This document shows, in pieces, positions 33,095-44,592 of a stretch of 64,000 nucleotides of DNA. Below the pieces are notes generated by a model. That model searched no databases. It was not told the origin of the DNA and saw nothing but the letters and a program-made list of their open reading frames with translations. Source of the stretch: Aradus depressus (lineage: Eukaryota; Arthropoda; Insecta; Hemiptera; Aradidae); contig OY759221.1 in NCBI GenBank assembly GCA_963662175.1, forward strand, positions 15,539,027-15,603,026, given 5' to 3'. Both the position numbers and the translations under genes were made by a program. The first letter of the stretch is position 1. Each line of letters begins with the position of its first letter.

Positions 33095-33310
33095 GACACA
33101 TTTTACAAGATAGCACCTATATTTATCATTTAATCAAAAATGTCTCATATAAAAGTTGTAGAGAAAACTAAAAGGAACATTTAATTTGAAATACATTTTT
33201 TTCGAAGGTCGTTTCGCGAGATAGATGCTGAAAACCGTCCTTAAATATCGTTCTGGAACCCATTTTTTTTTATTCGATTGCTTGATGTACACTATAGAAC
33301 AAAGAAAGTT
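33095..33310 (+). repeat. H-family repeat
   Basis: CATTTTACAAGATAGCACCT, AATCAAAAATGTCTCATATA AAAGTTGTAGAG, GCTGAAAACCGTCC. Confidence 0.65.
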
Positions 33311-33399
33311 ATATTGCTCCAGAGAATGTATAATAAATATCAGTTGAGAAGAGTTCGAAGCAATTAAAAAACGTAACGTAGAGCACCGGGTCCTTGCCC

Positions 33400-33720
33400 G
33401 AGTTGCTTGCTGTCGTGGTTACTCGAACAGTGGAGGCCCTAATCCGTGCCATCAGCCCCCAGTTTTAAGGAAATAAACAATTAAAGTGTTTATAAGAATT
33501 GATCGCGCTAGAAATCTTCAATCCTGATAATTTTGGCTCAATCTACACTTAATTCTCAATGTTCATGATTTTCTTCAGATTTTTCTGAGCGATCCAAAAA
33601 AAAAAAAATGGTGATTAAGAGTGGGGGACAGCAATTTTTAAGTTTTTTTCCCGAAAAATGCATAAAAAAATACATCATATATATTGTAGAGTAAACCCTG
33701 ACTCGTCTTTTTATTATAGG
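33400..33720 (+). repeat. Dispersed repeat also at 48868
   Basis: CCGTGCCATCAGCCCCCAGT, AAGGAAATAAACAATTAAAG, TTCAATCCTGATAATTTTGG CTCAA. The copy at 48868-49150 shares all of these. Confidence 0.72.
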
Positions 33721-33839
33721 TAGTTTTGTCTTAAAAAGGTTTAAGTATTAGTGATGTGGATAAAAGAACTTTTCTAAACTAACCACTTCTTATTAACCAC
33801 ATCACTCTCCCTCATCTCAAATTCATTTTATGCTGCTTA

Positions 33840-33968
33840 ATTATTGTCTCATGCACGAGTTTTAACTTCAATATCGCCTACTACCAGACCGCTGAGTCTT
33901 TAACGATTTACCTGACATCGTGCTGGCTAGGGACCATCGCTTAACGTCCCTTCCAGAGTACGGCGCGA
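33840..33968 (-). mobile_element. SINE B fragment
   Basis: TCATGCACGAGTTTTAACTT to CTTAACGTCCCTTCC, with an internal deletion. Confidence 0.7.
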
Positions 33969-34499
33969 TCAATTTTTTTTTCATCTGACAATTAATTAAA
34001 GAAAATCAATGAAAGAATTTGGAGAGTACATTACAAAAATTCAGTTTTGAGAATATGTAAAAAAAAAAATGCCTGCTGTGGTGTTCATGAAAACAAACAA
34101 ATTTTTTTTTCAAATTTGAGGTTGGGTGTGCATGAATGAGAAAGTTTGAGCGTGCGATACAGCACAAATAGACAAATTCCCCAACTAAAGTGGAATCTGG
34201 CCTATAGGTAGGCTGAAAAATAAGGTTGTTATCGTAAATAGGTATGTCAATTAGTTGTCCGTCTGTCTGTCGGTTCATAATTTCCCACTTAAATGGGTGG
34301 GATCTCTACTAAAATAGGGATATTAAAGTCCTTATAAGAAGAAAACAAAGATTAAGGTCAGGATCAACCATCTATGCTACAAAAAGGTTATAAATATCCT
34401 CACAAAAACAACAGTTGAAATATTTCTCCAAGTAATGTTCGAAAAAACAACTCATTCAAACAAATCAATGATAAATAAATAAAAATTATTTTTTTAAAT

Positions 34500-34778
34500 A
34501 TATATATGTGCTATGGTCATTACAGGATTCTCTTATACCAACCATGGTTTTACAAACCAATTTCTCTCCCTCTCCCCCACACAAATTCATTTCATATTGC
34601 GATCACTGGTTGTTATAAGAAAGTCAGTCTCATAATTACGCTGTACAATGAAACCACTGACGCCAACACATTACTTTCACATACCCTCCAGTAATGCCAG
34701 TATAAAATGAATTTGAGAGTGATTTGTAAAAGTGTGGTTGGTATATGAAAGTCCTGTAATGACTACATCACATAATTT
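34500..34778. mobile_element. Foldback MITE G
   Basis: Ends are inverted: TGCTATGGTCATTACAGGAT on the left and TCCTGTAATGACTACATCAC on the right, each followed inward by TCTTATACCAACCA-like sequence. About 280 bp, no frame. Confidence 0.75.
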
Positions 34779-34859
34779 TGAAATATTGACTATTCCACAA
34801 ATAATGTACACATAAACTACCGGTTTAAGCAATCGTCAAGTTTAGATTAGGTTACGTTT

Positions 34860-35158
34860 TATTACTCATGCCCGGGCTTTAACTACGAGGTCATATTGCC
34901 TACTACCAGAGCACTCTTTCGTCACTCTAGTGGACATGAGGCCGACTCTACTGTGGGAGTCATAAATTTTGCATATCCTAAGTTTTTATTCACCTAGGGC
35001 AGGGGTCTCCAACGAGTAGCTGACATCGTACAGGCTCGAGACCATAGCTTAACGTCCCATCCGAAGGACGGCGTGCTTAAGTTTATTTTACCTCCCAGAT
35101 AAAATAAACTAAGGGACCTCGGCCGGGTTTCAAACCCACGATCTTGAGATCAGAAGAC
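34860..35158 (-). mobile_element. SINE B, full body
   Basis: ACTCATGCCCGGGCTTTAAC through to the box B region (GGGTTTCAAACCC). The head stops before box A. Confidence 0.87.
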
Positions 35159-35164
35159 AAGCTA

Positions 35165-35345
35165 TTTTCTAATATATAATATATATAGTATTTTTTTATT
35201 TATCATATTTTTTTTTATTATTATTGTTAATACTAACCATATTTACCTCAAAACTGTTTATGTATCTTATAAGCTATCTTAATGTATGCATTTTTTACGT
35301 ATCCTTTTACCATGTTATGGTTTAACGGAAATAAATATTATTATC
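35165..35345 (+). mobile_element. Possible LINE 3' end
   Basis: T/A-rich stretch ending GGAAATAAATATTATTATCA TTATTATT, a polyadenylation-like word plus a short tandem tail. No target duplication found. Confidence 0.4.
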
Positions 35346-35608
35346 ATTATTATTGAACGATTCACCGAGAATAGAAATAGTGGAAATTAATAAATTTAGC
35401 ATTTCCCGCTACTATCTCTAAATTCCCCTTTCCTGGGTGTGTATGTACAATGTTACAAAGGTATGTACCTTGCGGGACTCCACAGACTGCACATAAAGTA
35501 AGGAAGGTTGCCTACCAGGGCAGTACCAGGCGCAGCGGTGAACCAACTAACGATCCCCCTTTCCATCTCATGCCCCCCTAAACCTTCTTCCTCTCCCTTT
35601 AATACAGT

Positions 35609-35779
35609 TATATATATATATATATATCTTTCTATTTTATTTGACTCATTCTAAATTGTACTAAACTGCATAATTTGTTAAATATACTTCAACTTCATGT
35701 TGTTTGGTTATAACTCGTCAATTCGACCTAAATAATTTGTTTTTGGTATTATATTATCACGTCATATATATAGTTATTA

Positions 35780-35827
<48 letters not shown>

Positions 35828-35845
35828 CGTAATATATATAATATT
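35609..35845. repeat. TA microsatellites in a palindromic setting
   Basis: A TA run at 35609-35628 and a longer one at 35787-35824. CGTCATATATATA before and TATATATGACG after the second make a cruciform-prone tract. Confidence 0.8.
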
Positions 35846-35874
35846 GATAGTATTATTATTGAGAGCAGTATTAT

Positions 35875-36195
35875 TATTGGTATGCGTGCTTGACTTCTGA
35901 GCTCAAGGTCGTGGGTTCGTAACCCGACCGAGGCCCTTAGTTTATTTTATCTGGGAGGTAAAATAAACTTAAGCACGCCGTCCTTCGGATGGGACGTTAA
36001 GCGATGGTCCCGAGCCTGTACGATGTCAGCTACTCGTTAAAGACCCCTACCCTAGGTGAATAAAAATTTAGGGTAGGCAACATTTAGGATTCCCCCATAG
36101 TAGAGTCGGGCTCATGTCCACCAGAGTGACAAAAGAGCGCTTTGGTAGTAGGCGATATGACCTCGTTGTTAAAGCCCGGGCATGAGTCATAAAAC
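35875..36195 (+). mobile_element. SINE B, lacking the first bases
   Basis: Starts at ATTGGTATGCGTGCTTGACT just after a TA-rich tract; box B GGTTCGTAACC; ends with AAAACCTAACC. Confidence 0.88.
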
Positions 36196-36209
36196 CTAAC
36201 CAAACCTAT

Positions 36210-36415
36210 AATATTGAGCACACCGTTCTTCGGAGGGAACGTTAAGCGGTTGTCCCGAGCCTGTGCGATGTGAGGCCCCTAGCCTAGGTGAATAAACCTA
36301 GGTAGCGAAATTTAGGACTCCCATAGTAGAGGCGGGCTCATGTCCACCAGAATGATGAAAGAACTCTCTGGTAGTAGGCGATATGACCTGTAGTTAAAGC
36401 TCGGGCATGAGTGAT
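36210..36415 (+). mobile_element. SINE B, headless neighbour copy
   Basis: GCACACCGTTCTTCGGAGGG to TCGGGCATGAGTGATAATAA. It lies in tandem with the previous copy, 15 bp apart, and is more diverged. Confidence 0.82.
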
Positions 36416-36467
36416 AATAACTATATATATATATTTGTTTGTTTACTCTTGAAAGTTGATCACTAGT

Positions 36468-36834
36468 TTCACAGGTTGTCAAATAAAATATAGTATGACC
36501 TCTCACAGATGTTTATTAGAAGTAGCTAGCCGGCTTTCGAGGTTTCCCTCATCATCAGGCAGTCTGATAAAAAATTAAAAAAAGTTTTAATAATTTTTTG
36601 AATGAAAACTAAATAATTTTATAATAAAAATAAATAAATAAAACAATCTCAAAGCTTTAACAATTTAAAATATCATGGATGGGGACAGACGAGTTATTGC
36701 TGTCGACAATCTGAGTCACAACTCGTCTGTCCCTGATGATATTTTAAATAGTTTTAGTTAAAGTTTTTAACTACATTTTTTTTGACAACCTGTAAAATAA
36801 TCACTTCTCACTACATCAGCCATCTTCATATTAT
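36468..36834 (+). mobile_element. P1 hammerhead-type inverted element
   Basis: The left end begins TTCACAGGTTGTCAAAT and the right side has its inverted copy plus the unique tail ending CAGCCATCTTCATA. The target duplication is TTGATCACTAGT / TTGATCGCTAGT (36456-36467 and 36835-36846). The centre holds a second palindrome with GGACAGACGAGTT (36673-36733). The right arm lost its ribozyme section by internal deletion. Confidence 0.85.
36525..36558 (-). ncRNA. Hammerhead ribozyme-like motif (P1)
   Basis: On the minus strand: CTGATGA, T, stem II GAGG-GAAA-CCTC, GAAA, then the palindrome AGCCGGCT and AGC. Core positions are intact. The GC on each side of the core would give only a two-pair stem I in cis, which again points to a dimeric or minimal form. 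Confidence 0.68.
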
Positions 36835-37857
36835 TTGATCGCTAGTGTTCTCTGACCGCCATACTGTCAAACTCTAAAAATCAAAAGTCAACAAAATCCA
36901 TCTTTGAAAAGCTTAGAAATATGATTCCAAAAATATATATATTGTAGTGGTTTTTTAAAAATAATTAAAAATAAAACAGTCTACAAAAAGGTCAAATTAA
37001 ACTCAAAAGTGAATAAGTCCATATAGGATTTGATGTCTGAAGGTAACAAAAACCATATTAGACAGAGGGACGGTTGGAACTGTGGTACTGCAACACGGAT
37101 TTGTTCAAAAATTATAAAGAAAACTTTCAAAAAATGAGGTCGGGCGAGTTCGTATTACATACTAAACATAAAACGCAGACGTTGAACCACAGTTTTTGCA
37201 AATTTTCTATATAATTTTTGAACAAATACAAAGTTAAGCTTGTGTTGCAGTTAATTTTCCAACGATCCTTCTCTCGAATCTGGTGTTTTGTTATCTTTAG
37301 ATACCACATCCTATTATAGACGTTTTCACTTTTTACTGCTTTTTGGTATATGTACTGTTATTAATATTATATATGGAACTTTTTTTTTTTATTTAATGCC
37401 TTTAGATCAAGTTAGATTTTGACCTCATGGAAATATAGGATCGCACTCCACGAGATAATTCATTTAATGTTCATTATTGTATTTTTCATGAATTTTTTCA
37501 TTGAAGACGCTAAAAGGCTGATTGAACGAAGATTTGACGAACCCTGTAGCGAACCCTGCAAAGCGACAGACGAATGTGGCCTTTCACTGTCACAAGTCGG
37601 GATGGCAAACCTGTGACTGTGGTCACATACAAGGTTGAGAAAAAGGAATTAGGCTTTTATATACAAAACACAATTTTTCAGTTTCAACAATCTTCCTAAA
37701 GCTCTCCGGGATTATTTTTTTCTCTCTTTGTTTTCAAGCGAGATCCAAATAGTCTCTCTTTTGTTATGCCAGATAATTAGGGAGGTGTTTAGAGATGCTA
37801 AGGTGCAATTTATAACAACTAGGACCCTGGCCGGCAGTTAGATACAAGGCAGGTTAC

Positions 37858-38037
37858 CTCTTCGGTCACTTTGAGGTAGATTGTCTTCCCATGGAAGGTG
37901 ATGCCGGGGCCCTTGAAGTAGAAGCCCTCCAAACTGACGAAGATAGCCTCTACGAAGCTGGGCACTCCAGGCAGCACCACCACGTTTCTCACAACCACTA
38001 CTGGAAACTGTCCTCCAGATACCACCGCCTTCGACAC
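37858..38037 (-). CDS. Internal exon of a FAD synthase-like protein (molybdopterin-binding domain)
   Basis: On the minus strand an acceptor AG (38038-38039) is followed by exactly 60 open codons and then a GTAACC donor (37852-37857), so the exon is phase 0 at both ends. The peptide has FPVVVVRNVVVLPGVP, then FVEAIF, then a FKGPGITFHGKTIYLKVTEE ending. In eukaryotic FAD synthases (FLAD1 type) the N-terminal MoaB/MogA-like domain has the same order: FPVVxVxNVxxxPGVP, a helix, then FHxKxxYLxxxE. That domain can hydrolyse FAD, while the C-terminal PAPS-reductase-like domain makes FAD from FMN and ATP. Base composition is far more GC-rich than the flanks. No other exon of the gene was found within several kilobases. 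The family call is from memory of the motif, not from a search. Confidence 0.7.
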
Positions 38038-38040
38038 CTG

Positions 38041-38739
38041 TTGTTAAAATCATATTTTTTTGTTAATAATAATTTGTTAAGTATTGATGACGATGACGAT
38101 AAAAAATCAATAATATATTTATTCTCGTAACTAATAGTTTAAAATTTAAATATAAACATTACAAAATAAAATATAAACATTACAAGATAAATAGGCTACC
38201 TCCTCCCAGAAGACGGAGTCTGAGTGTGAGAGGGGGAGCAGTCAGCTAGGACTCTACTGATCACTGTTAATTAAACATAGTATAGAAAGAAGAAATACAA
38301 AAATAAATAAAAAATAGTATCTTTAGTAAAAAAAAAAATAATTAAAAAAATCATCTTTATTGATTTCTAGTTTGTCTTGTATCTGGATAATTGTTTATTA
38401 AAGGATGTGATTTGTCAACAGTTTCATGAATACAATTGATGCCAATTATTGAAAACGTATATTTGCAAAGTAAGATTCATTATTTCTGTTCTTTATTGGA
38501 AAACGGTAGTCGTTATGTTTCACAATTTTGTAACATATATATATAAGCTCGGGGTACATAGATAAATCCTCCAATTTGATTGGCTGCATAACTGAAGTAT
38601 ATGATATATGATTTATTTTTTTTCATATCAGGTATCCTCTGGAATACAATTTTAACCCTTCCCTTGCTCTTTTTAGTAAAGCAGTACAAATTCGTCTCAC
38701 AGGTGGATAAATAATTGGGACTTTGTGAACTTGAAATTT
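38041..38739. other. Intron of the FAD synthase-like gene, no feature
   Basis: AT-rich, lying upstream of the minus-strand exon. CTCCTCCCAGAAGACGGAGT near 38213 is a GC-richer patch without a frame. Confidence 0.45.
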
Positions 38740-39062
38740 GAAATGAAATTGTCACATGTGCTATAACTTAAATCTGATTTTGTCCTAAGTACATTTTACA
38801 AGATATATATTTATGACCTAATTAAAAATTTCTTCAAATAAAAAGTTGTAGAGAGAACTGAAAACCCCATTTTATATGGAAAAGATTTTTCTCAGGTTGC
38901 CCGGTTTGTGAGATAAATGCCGAAAACCGTCATAAAAAGTAGTTCTGACTTTTTTTTTTTTAGGCGTTTGCTTCATTTACCCGAAAACGGTTAGTCCTGC
39001 CGAAAAATTGGGTATTACCATAATTGTTCCTTATTAAATTTGCAATCTGTATTTTTAAAGAT
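38740..39062 (+). repeat. H-family repeat
   Basis: TGAAATTGTCACATGTGCTA to CCGAAAACGGTTAGTCCTGC and TTCCTTATTAAATTTGCAAT. Confidence 0.7.
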
Positions 39063-39111
39063 GAGATATAAAGAAGGAATACGATCAAAATTATAATTTA
39101 TAACCCCGGAC

Positions 39112-39303
39112 GCAAAAGGAGGGGTGTTATAAGCTTGAAGCCTTTGTCTGACTGTGTGTATCTGTCTGTGGTGTCGTAGCTCCAAGACGGCTGAACCGAT
39201 TTGAAAGTGGTTTTTTTCATTTCAAAAGCTGGTATTTGCGAGATGTTTCTTAGTCATGTTTGGTGAAAAACGGGTATGCCGTCAGAGCCTGTGTATGGAT
39301 CTC
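39112..39303 (+). repeat. E-family repeat
   Basis: GGAGGGGTGTTATAAGCTTG, GTCGTAGCTCCAAGACGGCT, ending GAGCCTGTGTATGGATCTCG. Confidence 0.8.
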
Positions 39304-39449
39304 GGCCATTGGATATATTTCAAAGTAATGTTTAAATGATAACACATAGCAACATTCAATAAATTATCTTTGATATTGGTAGCCTTTTATTAAAAAGAAT
39401 AAAAACATATACTGTCACTGGTCTTTCTTATACCGAACACTTTTTTACA

Positions 39450-41050
39450 GATCCCCCTTTATAATCAAAAGCTTTATTTTTCCGATAATTTTGGCATAGC
39501 AATTTGTTGGAATGTACTCGAAAATCCCTAATTCTGACAACATTTTCATTTTGTTTTTTCCCAAACATACAGCAAGAACAATGAGTAAATCATCATTCCT
39601 ACTCATTTTGATATACGAAGTGTAGATGAGACTTCCACTCTGATTGTGAAATGTTCTTTGATATCAAGAGAAATGAGAAAACAATAGAATTCATCAAAGA
39701 TATGGAGCGAGCAGGCAAGGATTCTCTTAGTTTTATCTCCGTCCCAGCAGGAGCGTCAGTGTCGCTTTTGTTCCACTGCACACTTAACCTTTTCCCGTTA
39801 ATCACTTACATAAGGAAAAAAACATTTTTATTAACAAAATTCATTACAACGGCAGTTATTGGAGTTTTTGTGTTTTGCTGGAAATCAATAAGTGTTGTAC
39901 TTAGAGGGCTCTGGATGCTGTGATGTATACAAATATATATCACCATGGAGAAGTGGCAATGGAACGAGATTTATACGAAATGAAGCAATTAAAATAGATG
40001 TGGTTGTTTGTTTATAGTCAACAGAGAAGTGACAACAGAACTTCAACAATCTAAATAATAATAATAATAATAAAATAAATGGAGAAATAGAAAACACCAT
40101 TAAAAAGAGTCGCCCAGCCTTTAGGCTTATCTATACAGAAGATGCAAACATTAATTAAAAACAAAGTTGATAAGAACCTGTGGAGTAAATATATAATGAA
40201 GAAAAGAAAAATACTTAGCTTAGGAATAAATGTAGAAGAAACGTAAGCAAAAAGGAGTTTAACAACGAAATTTACTAATGGAGAAAACAAAACATGGCGT
40301 TATAAACAATGAATTTTCAAACAGATAAGTCCTAAAAAATATGCATGAATTGAGATTAGAATGAAATAACAATGTGACAAAAAAACATCAAAGAAGAAAA
40401 AGGAAGCAACAAAACAAGAAATTTAATAAACAACCAGAGAAAAATAAGGAAGAACGATATAAGGAAAACTGCTCGGTAGAATTCTATGAAAATTTGTAAG
40501 AAGCAACAACAAATTGTTTAATTTGTTTTAACAAAGAAATTTGAAGAAAGTCATCGAAGAATAAATGATTTAAAACCACATAAAGGAGAAATAATCGAAT
40601 TTATTCCATCAAAGCAACTTGTCAATAAAATCATTTTTTTTATTAAATATACATTATTATTAATGATAAAAGACATGGAAAAATAGAATGGAATTAATAA
40701 TAACAAAAGATAAGATGAAGCAGTCAGTACCTAAGGAAGAAAATAAATGTAGAACCAATATAACAAGAAGTTGAGATGACGGGATAGATTTTGAACATGA
40801 CCAGTCGGGTCCCAGACTTTGGCCAAGATCCATGTTACTTGTGCTCTGTTCAAAATGGATATATCCACATTTGTGTTCAAATATAATAAATTACTAAAAG
40901 ATGAAGCGAAAAAAAAAGTGTGCCTCACCCACATAAGCGCACGGTTCAAGTGAAACTTCTTTGGTCTTCATTAACCATGCGAATTAAATAAACAAATTAA
41001 TAAATATATATTTATGTATTTATATAAATATTATATAAATATATATGTAT
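39450..41050. other. Mostly unassigned AT-rich sequence
   Basis: Only an A module remnant (39836-39945, minus) is clear. The A-rich sequence 40070-40720 lacks a frame. Confidence 0.4.
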
Positions 41051-41055
41051 GTAGA

Positions 41056-41400
41056 GGGCGCCGATAGCTCAGTGGTATGCGTGCTTGCCTTCTGAGCTCA
41101 AGATCGTGGGTTAGTAACCCGACCGAAGCCTTTTAGTTTATTTTATTTGGGAGGTAAAATAAACTTAAGTACGCCGTCCTTCGGATGGGACGTTAAGCGA
41201 TGGTCCCGAGCCTGTAGGTACGATGTCAGGTACTCGTTAAAGACCTTAGGTAAATAAAAATTTAGGATAGGCAAAATTTAGGACTCCCACAGGTAGAGTC
41301 GTGCTCATGTCTACCAGAGTGACGAAAGAGCGCTCTGGTAGTAGGCGATATGACCTCGTTGTTAAAGCCCGGGCATGAGTCATAAAACCTAACCTAACCT
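41056..41400 (+). mobile_element. SINE B, full copy with CCTAA tail
   Basis: GGCGCCGATAGCTCAGTGGT head, full body, ending ATAAAACCTAACCTAACCTA. Confidence 0.88.
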
Positions 41401-42051
41401 ATATATGTATATACATTTGCTTTTGTCTTGCACGGTATTGTCGAACTCGTTCCGTTGAAGTTTTTGGCATTTTTAACTATTTAACTCAGAATAAAACTAG
41501 ACGTATTAAATTAATATTCAAACGTATTATTTAAACGCATAAGCCGAATACAAACACGTAGCTGATGCATCGACACCGACCTAACCTCGTAGTTGACTTG
41601 TACGCATGCGCTACTCATCCCCCCTCTTCTTAGCGTTTTATGTCTAATTTTTTATTTCGGGGTCATTCCGATTCACTAGTCTCGGTAAAGAAATTTCACT
41701 TCAAAAATACAAAGTGTCTATGTGAGTGAGTAAAAAGTAAAGAAAACAAAAATGTAAATTAGTTTTAAGAAAATATGTACATAGCTGACGGTCATGGAAT
41801 AAATATTTATAAGGCACATATGTTGGTGTCGCTACATTCATTCTAGCTGGAGTTTTTTTTTTTTCATTTTTGGAATCAGAAGGTCGAAAAAAAAACATGC
41901 AATTTCAACATAGGAAATTTACTAAGGAACATTTTTCATAGGAATCCAATTTTTCGCTAGAACAGACGGTTTTTTTGTGTAAATCAAACAAAATTCTTAA
42001 AAAATCGAGTCTAAGCCGTTATTTTAGGACTGTTTTCTTGTATTTTTTAAT

Positions 42052-42250
42052 ATGAACGTGGCTGATGTAGTGAGAAGTGATTATTTCACAGGTTGTCAAA
42101 TAAAATGTAGTATGACCTCTCACAGATTTTTATTAGAAGTACCTAGCCTGCTTTCGAGGTTTCCCTCATCATCAGGCAGTCTGATAAAAAATTAAACATT
42201 TTAAAAATTTTAAATTTACATACTACATTTTATTTGACAACGTGTGAAAT
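42052..42250 (-). mobile_element. P1 hammerhead-type element, short copy
   Basis: It is inserted in an H-family repeat with a perfect 12-bp target duplication GTATTTTTTAAT (42040-42051 and 42251-42262). The tail end is on the left (ATGAACGTGGCTGATG), so the orientation is opposite to 36468. Most of the inner arm opposite the ribozyme is deleted. Confidence 0.88.
42141..42175 (-). ncRNA. Hammerhead ribozyme-like motif (P1)
   Basis: Same CTGATGA, GAGG-GAAA-CCTC, GAAA order as at 36525. One base of the stem III palindrome is changed (AGCAGGCT). Confidence 0.62.
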
Positions 42251-42321
42251 GTATTTTTTAATGCGAGCGGCCCTCGAAAAATCGTATTTTTTTAAAAATG
42301 TGCTTTTCAATTTCCTTTAAC

Positions 42322-42530
42322 GGGGGCCATGGTGGCCGTGCGGGCTAGAGCGTAGGGCTTTGGTCGCATGGTCTCACCATGGTTTGCGGGTTCGAATCCC
42401 GTCCGGGAGTGAGTTTTATTTCGTAGATATAACTCCCTCCCGGGGCCATGGATGTCTTAAATAATTATATATAACACATTGACATGGCTAATATGCACCG
42501 TACATAAAGCCCAAAAAAAAAAAAAAAAAA
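42322..42530 (+). mobile_element. SINE C, full copy with target duplication
   Basis: tRNA-related head GGCCGTGCGGGCTAGAGCGT with a canonical box B GGTTCGAATCC near 42389. The body repeats GGGGCCATGG and ends in 18 A. TCCTTTAAC flanks both sides (42313-42321 and 42531-42539). It is inserted in an H-family repeat. Confidence 0.9.
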
Positions 42531-43316
42531 TCCTTTAACATTTTTTTTGAAGAGATTTTTGATTATGTCATAAAAATAAGTATCTTGTAACATGTATTTA
42601 GGTTATGAAATATGGCCGAAATCTAATCCTCAAGTTCATTGCTACAATCATTTTTGAAATTGACCACTCTCAAAGTTTCTAATCATCTACACAAATATGT
42701 AAGGATTTTTAAATGTGTGAGATGCTAATGAAAACTCGATCTCTATTTTTTCCACGATCACAATACTTCCTTACACTAAAAATATATATAAAAAAAAAAA
42801 TAATTACCTTATAAAAATCTGCATGCCCAGTTATACATATATTCTAAAATTGAACTAACAAGAAAGTAAATATGTAATAGAAAAGCAAAAATAAAATAAA
42901 TAAAAGTGGATAAGACTTCCTCCATGATATAGATATGCATACTTGGAGAGTAAGTGTGAATTATTCATGTGAATATATTTAAATAATATCAAGTCTAACG
43001 TGGTCCTTAGAATATTGTTAAATATACTTTATACAACTTTTTTTTTTTGTTTAACCACTAATATGTATTTATTCATTCTTCTATTCAATTTTTGTTATTA
43101 TAAAAATATATTGGTGAATCGACGGTTATGGACTTCCCCAGCACGAATTAATCAAATACGTATTAGCCTCCTGTCTCCAAAATCATTGGTACGTTTGGAC
43201 TAAAACTCAAAATTTGAAAAATATGAAGATGACTGATGTAGTGGAGAAGTGCTAATAATTTCACAGGTTGTCAACTAAAATGTAGTATGATCTCTCACAG
43301 ATTTTTATTAGAAGTA

Positions 43317-43350
43317 GCTAGCCGGCTTTCGAGGTATCCCTCATCATCAG
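43317..43350 (-). ncRNA. Hammerhead ribozyme-like motif (P1), left arm
   Basis: CTGATGA core, a GAGG-GATA-CCTC stem-loop in which the loop changed from GAAA to GATA, GAAA, AGCCGGCT palindrome. Confidence 0.62.
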
Positions 43351-43542
43351 GCAGTCTGATAAAATTTTTTTGAATGAAAGCTAAATAATTTTATAATAAA
43401 AATAAATAAGTAAAACAATCTAAAAACTTTAACAATTTAAAATATCATGCATGGACTCGTCTGTTCCCATCCATGATATTTTTAATTGTTAAAGTTATTT
43501 TTATTATTTAGCTTTCATTCAAAAAGTTTTTTATCAGACTGC

Positions 43543-43575
43543 CTATGATGAGGGAAACCTCGAAAGCCGTCTAGC
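43543..43575 (+). ncRNA. Broken hammerhead-like motif (P1), right arm
   Basis: Inverted partner of 43317. The core reads CTATGATG, one G short of CTGATGATG, and the stem III palindrome is mutated (AGCCGTCT). Stem II is intact. Not expected to be active. Confidence 0.5.
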
Positions 43576-44074
43576 TACTTCTAATCAAGATTTGACTTAA
43601 ATGGTGCTTATGAATTAATTTTATGTCGATATATTCATTACATCGGCAGTTATTAGGGTACTTGAGTCGATTTCTCCTTCCCTTCGACCTATTGAACGAA
43701 ACATTGATTCATAAGGAGCTTTGCATTTAAATATAAAATTTCATGTAGACACATTCATTACAACGGCAGTTATTGTAGTTTTTTAGTTAAGCCTCCCTCT
43801 AATTCCCCCTTCCTTTTGACCGATTTGGCTGAAAATTAATAGGTGTCGTCCTTAGAGGGTCCTGGATACACATATAAATTTTCGTATGGATACTTGCATT
43901 TTGTCGGGAATTATCGAGTTCACAATCACACACACAAAGCTTCTGTTTTTCATATTTGGAATCTGGAGGTCCGAAAACATGAAATTCCGTTGAAAACATA
44001 GATTTTTTTATCGATATCATAACATCCTTTATACTTGTATAGCGGGAAGTAAAATTAGTCGATGAATCACCGCC

Positions 44075-44406
44075 TTACGAAGTTTAGGGGAAGTTGTGTG
44101 AACTCTCTAACGATGACACCTACATTTTTTCAACCAAATTGACCGAAGGGAAGCCGGGATTAGGGGGAGGCTTAACTAAAAAACTCTAATAATTGCCGTT
44201 GTAATGAATGTATCTTCACAAAACTTTGTATGTGAATTCAAAACTCCATAAGGTCCCTTATTAATTTAAGGGAAGTGGGGGGTGTCCTAATAACTATCGA
44301 TATAAAGAATTTATCGACACAAACATTACATGAGGATTTAGGAGCCTCCATGTTAATTGATTAATCTGGGGAAGTACACTAGCAGTGATTTTCCTACTAC
44401 TTTTTT
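44075..44406 (+). repeat. A-family copy, head-to-head with the previous one
   Basis: CTTACGAAGTTTAGGGGAAG start, modules, and TAATCTGGGGAAGTACACTA end. Most of the usual 5' section is deleted. Confidence 0.8.
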
Positions 44407-44407
44407 A

Positions 44408-44592
44408 ACCCCCTGAAGAGGAGTGGTGTTATAAGTTTGAAGCCTTTGTCTGTGGCATCTTAGCTCCAAGACGGCTGAACCAATTTCAACGCAGTTTTTG
44501 TTTCAAAAGCTGGTCTTTGCGAGATGGCTCTTAGCCATGTTTGGTCGAAATCGGGTATACCGTTTCCAAGATCTTCAGGTTTCATCAGAAAA
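44408..44592 (+). repeat. E-family repeat
   Basis: GAAGAGGAGTGGTGTTATAA to AAGATCTTCAGGTTTCATCA. Inserted just after an A copy. Confidence 0.8.

Larger units (their letters stand above)
41930..42800 (-). repeat. H-family repeat with two nested insertions
   Basis: The H sequence is continuous once the P1 element (42052-42250) and SINE C (42322-42530) are removed with one copy of each target duplication. Confidence 0.75.
43218..43585 (-). mobile_element. P1 hammerhead-type element inside an A copy
   Basis: The tail is on the left (AATATGAAGATGACTGATGT). The right arm stops early, after CTAGCTACTTCTAAT. CAAAATTTGA and CAAGATTTGA flank it (43208-43217 and 43586-43595), a 10-bp duplication with one mismatch. 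The A-family sequence resumes on the far side. Ends differ from the other copies on the non-tail side only, as 5' truncation would produce. Confidence 0.82.
43109..44060 (-). repeat. A-family copy split by a P1 element
   Basis: 3' terminus at the left (GACTTCCCCAGCACGAATTA), two and a half modules after the insertion at 43218-43585, then the 5' terminus near 44030-44055. It lies head to head with the next copy. Confidence 0.82.

Noticed and set aside
37419..37616. Frame ending EDAKRLIERRFDEPCSEPCK..., close to the FAD synthase-like exon
   Set aside because: On the opposite strand, no clear acceptor, no family recognised; left out as too weak although the second half looks less random.
40070..40720. 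A-rich stretch resembling degraded coding sequence
   Set aside because: Stops in all frames at short intervals; no motif.
41390..41402. CCTAACCTAACC as an internal telomere tract
   Set aside because: Only two or three units and always at SINE B ends.
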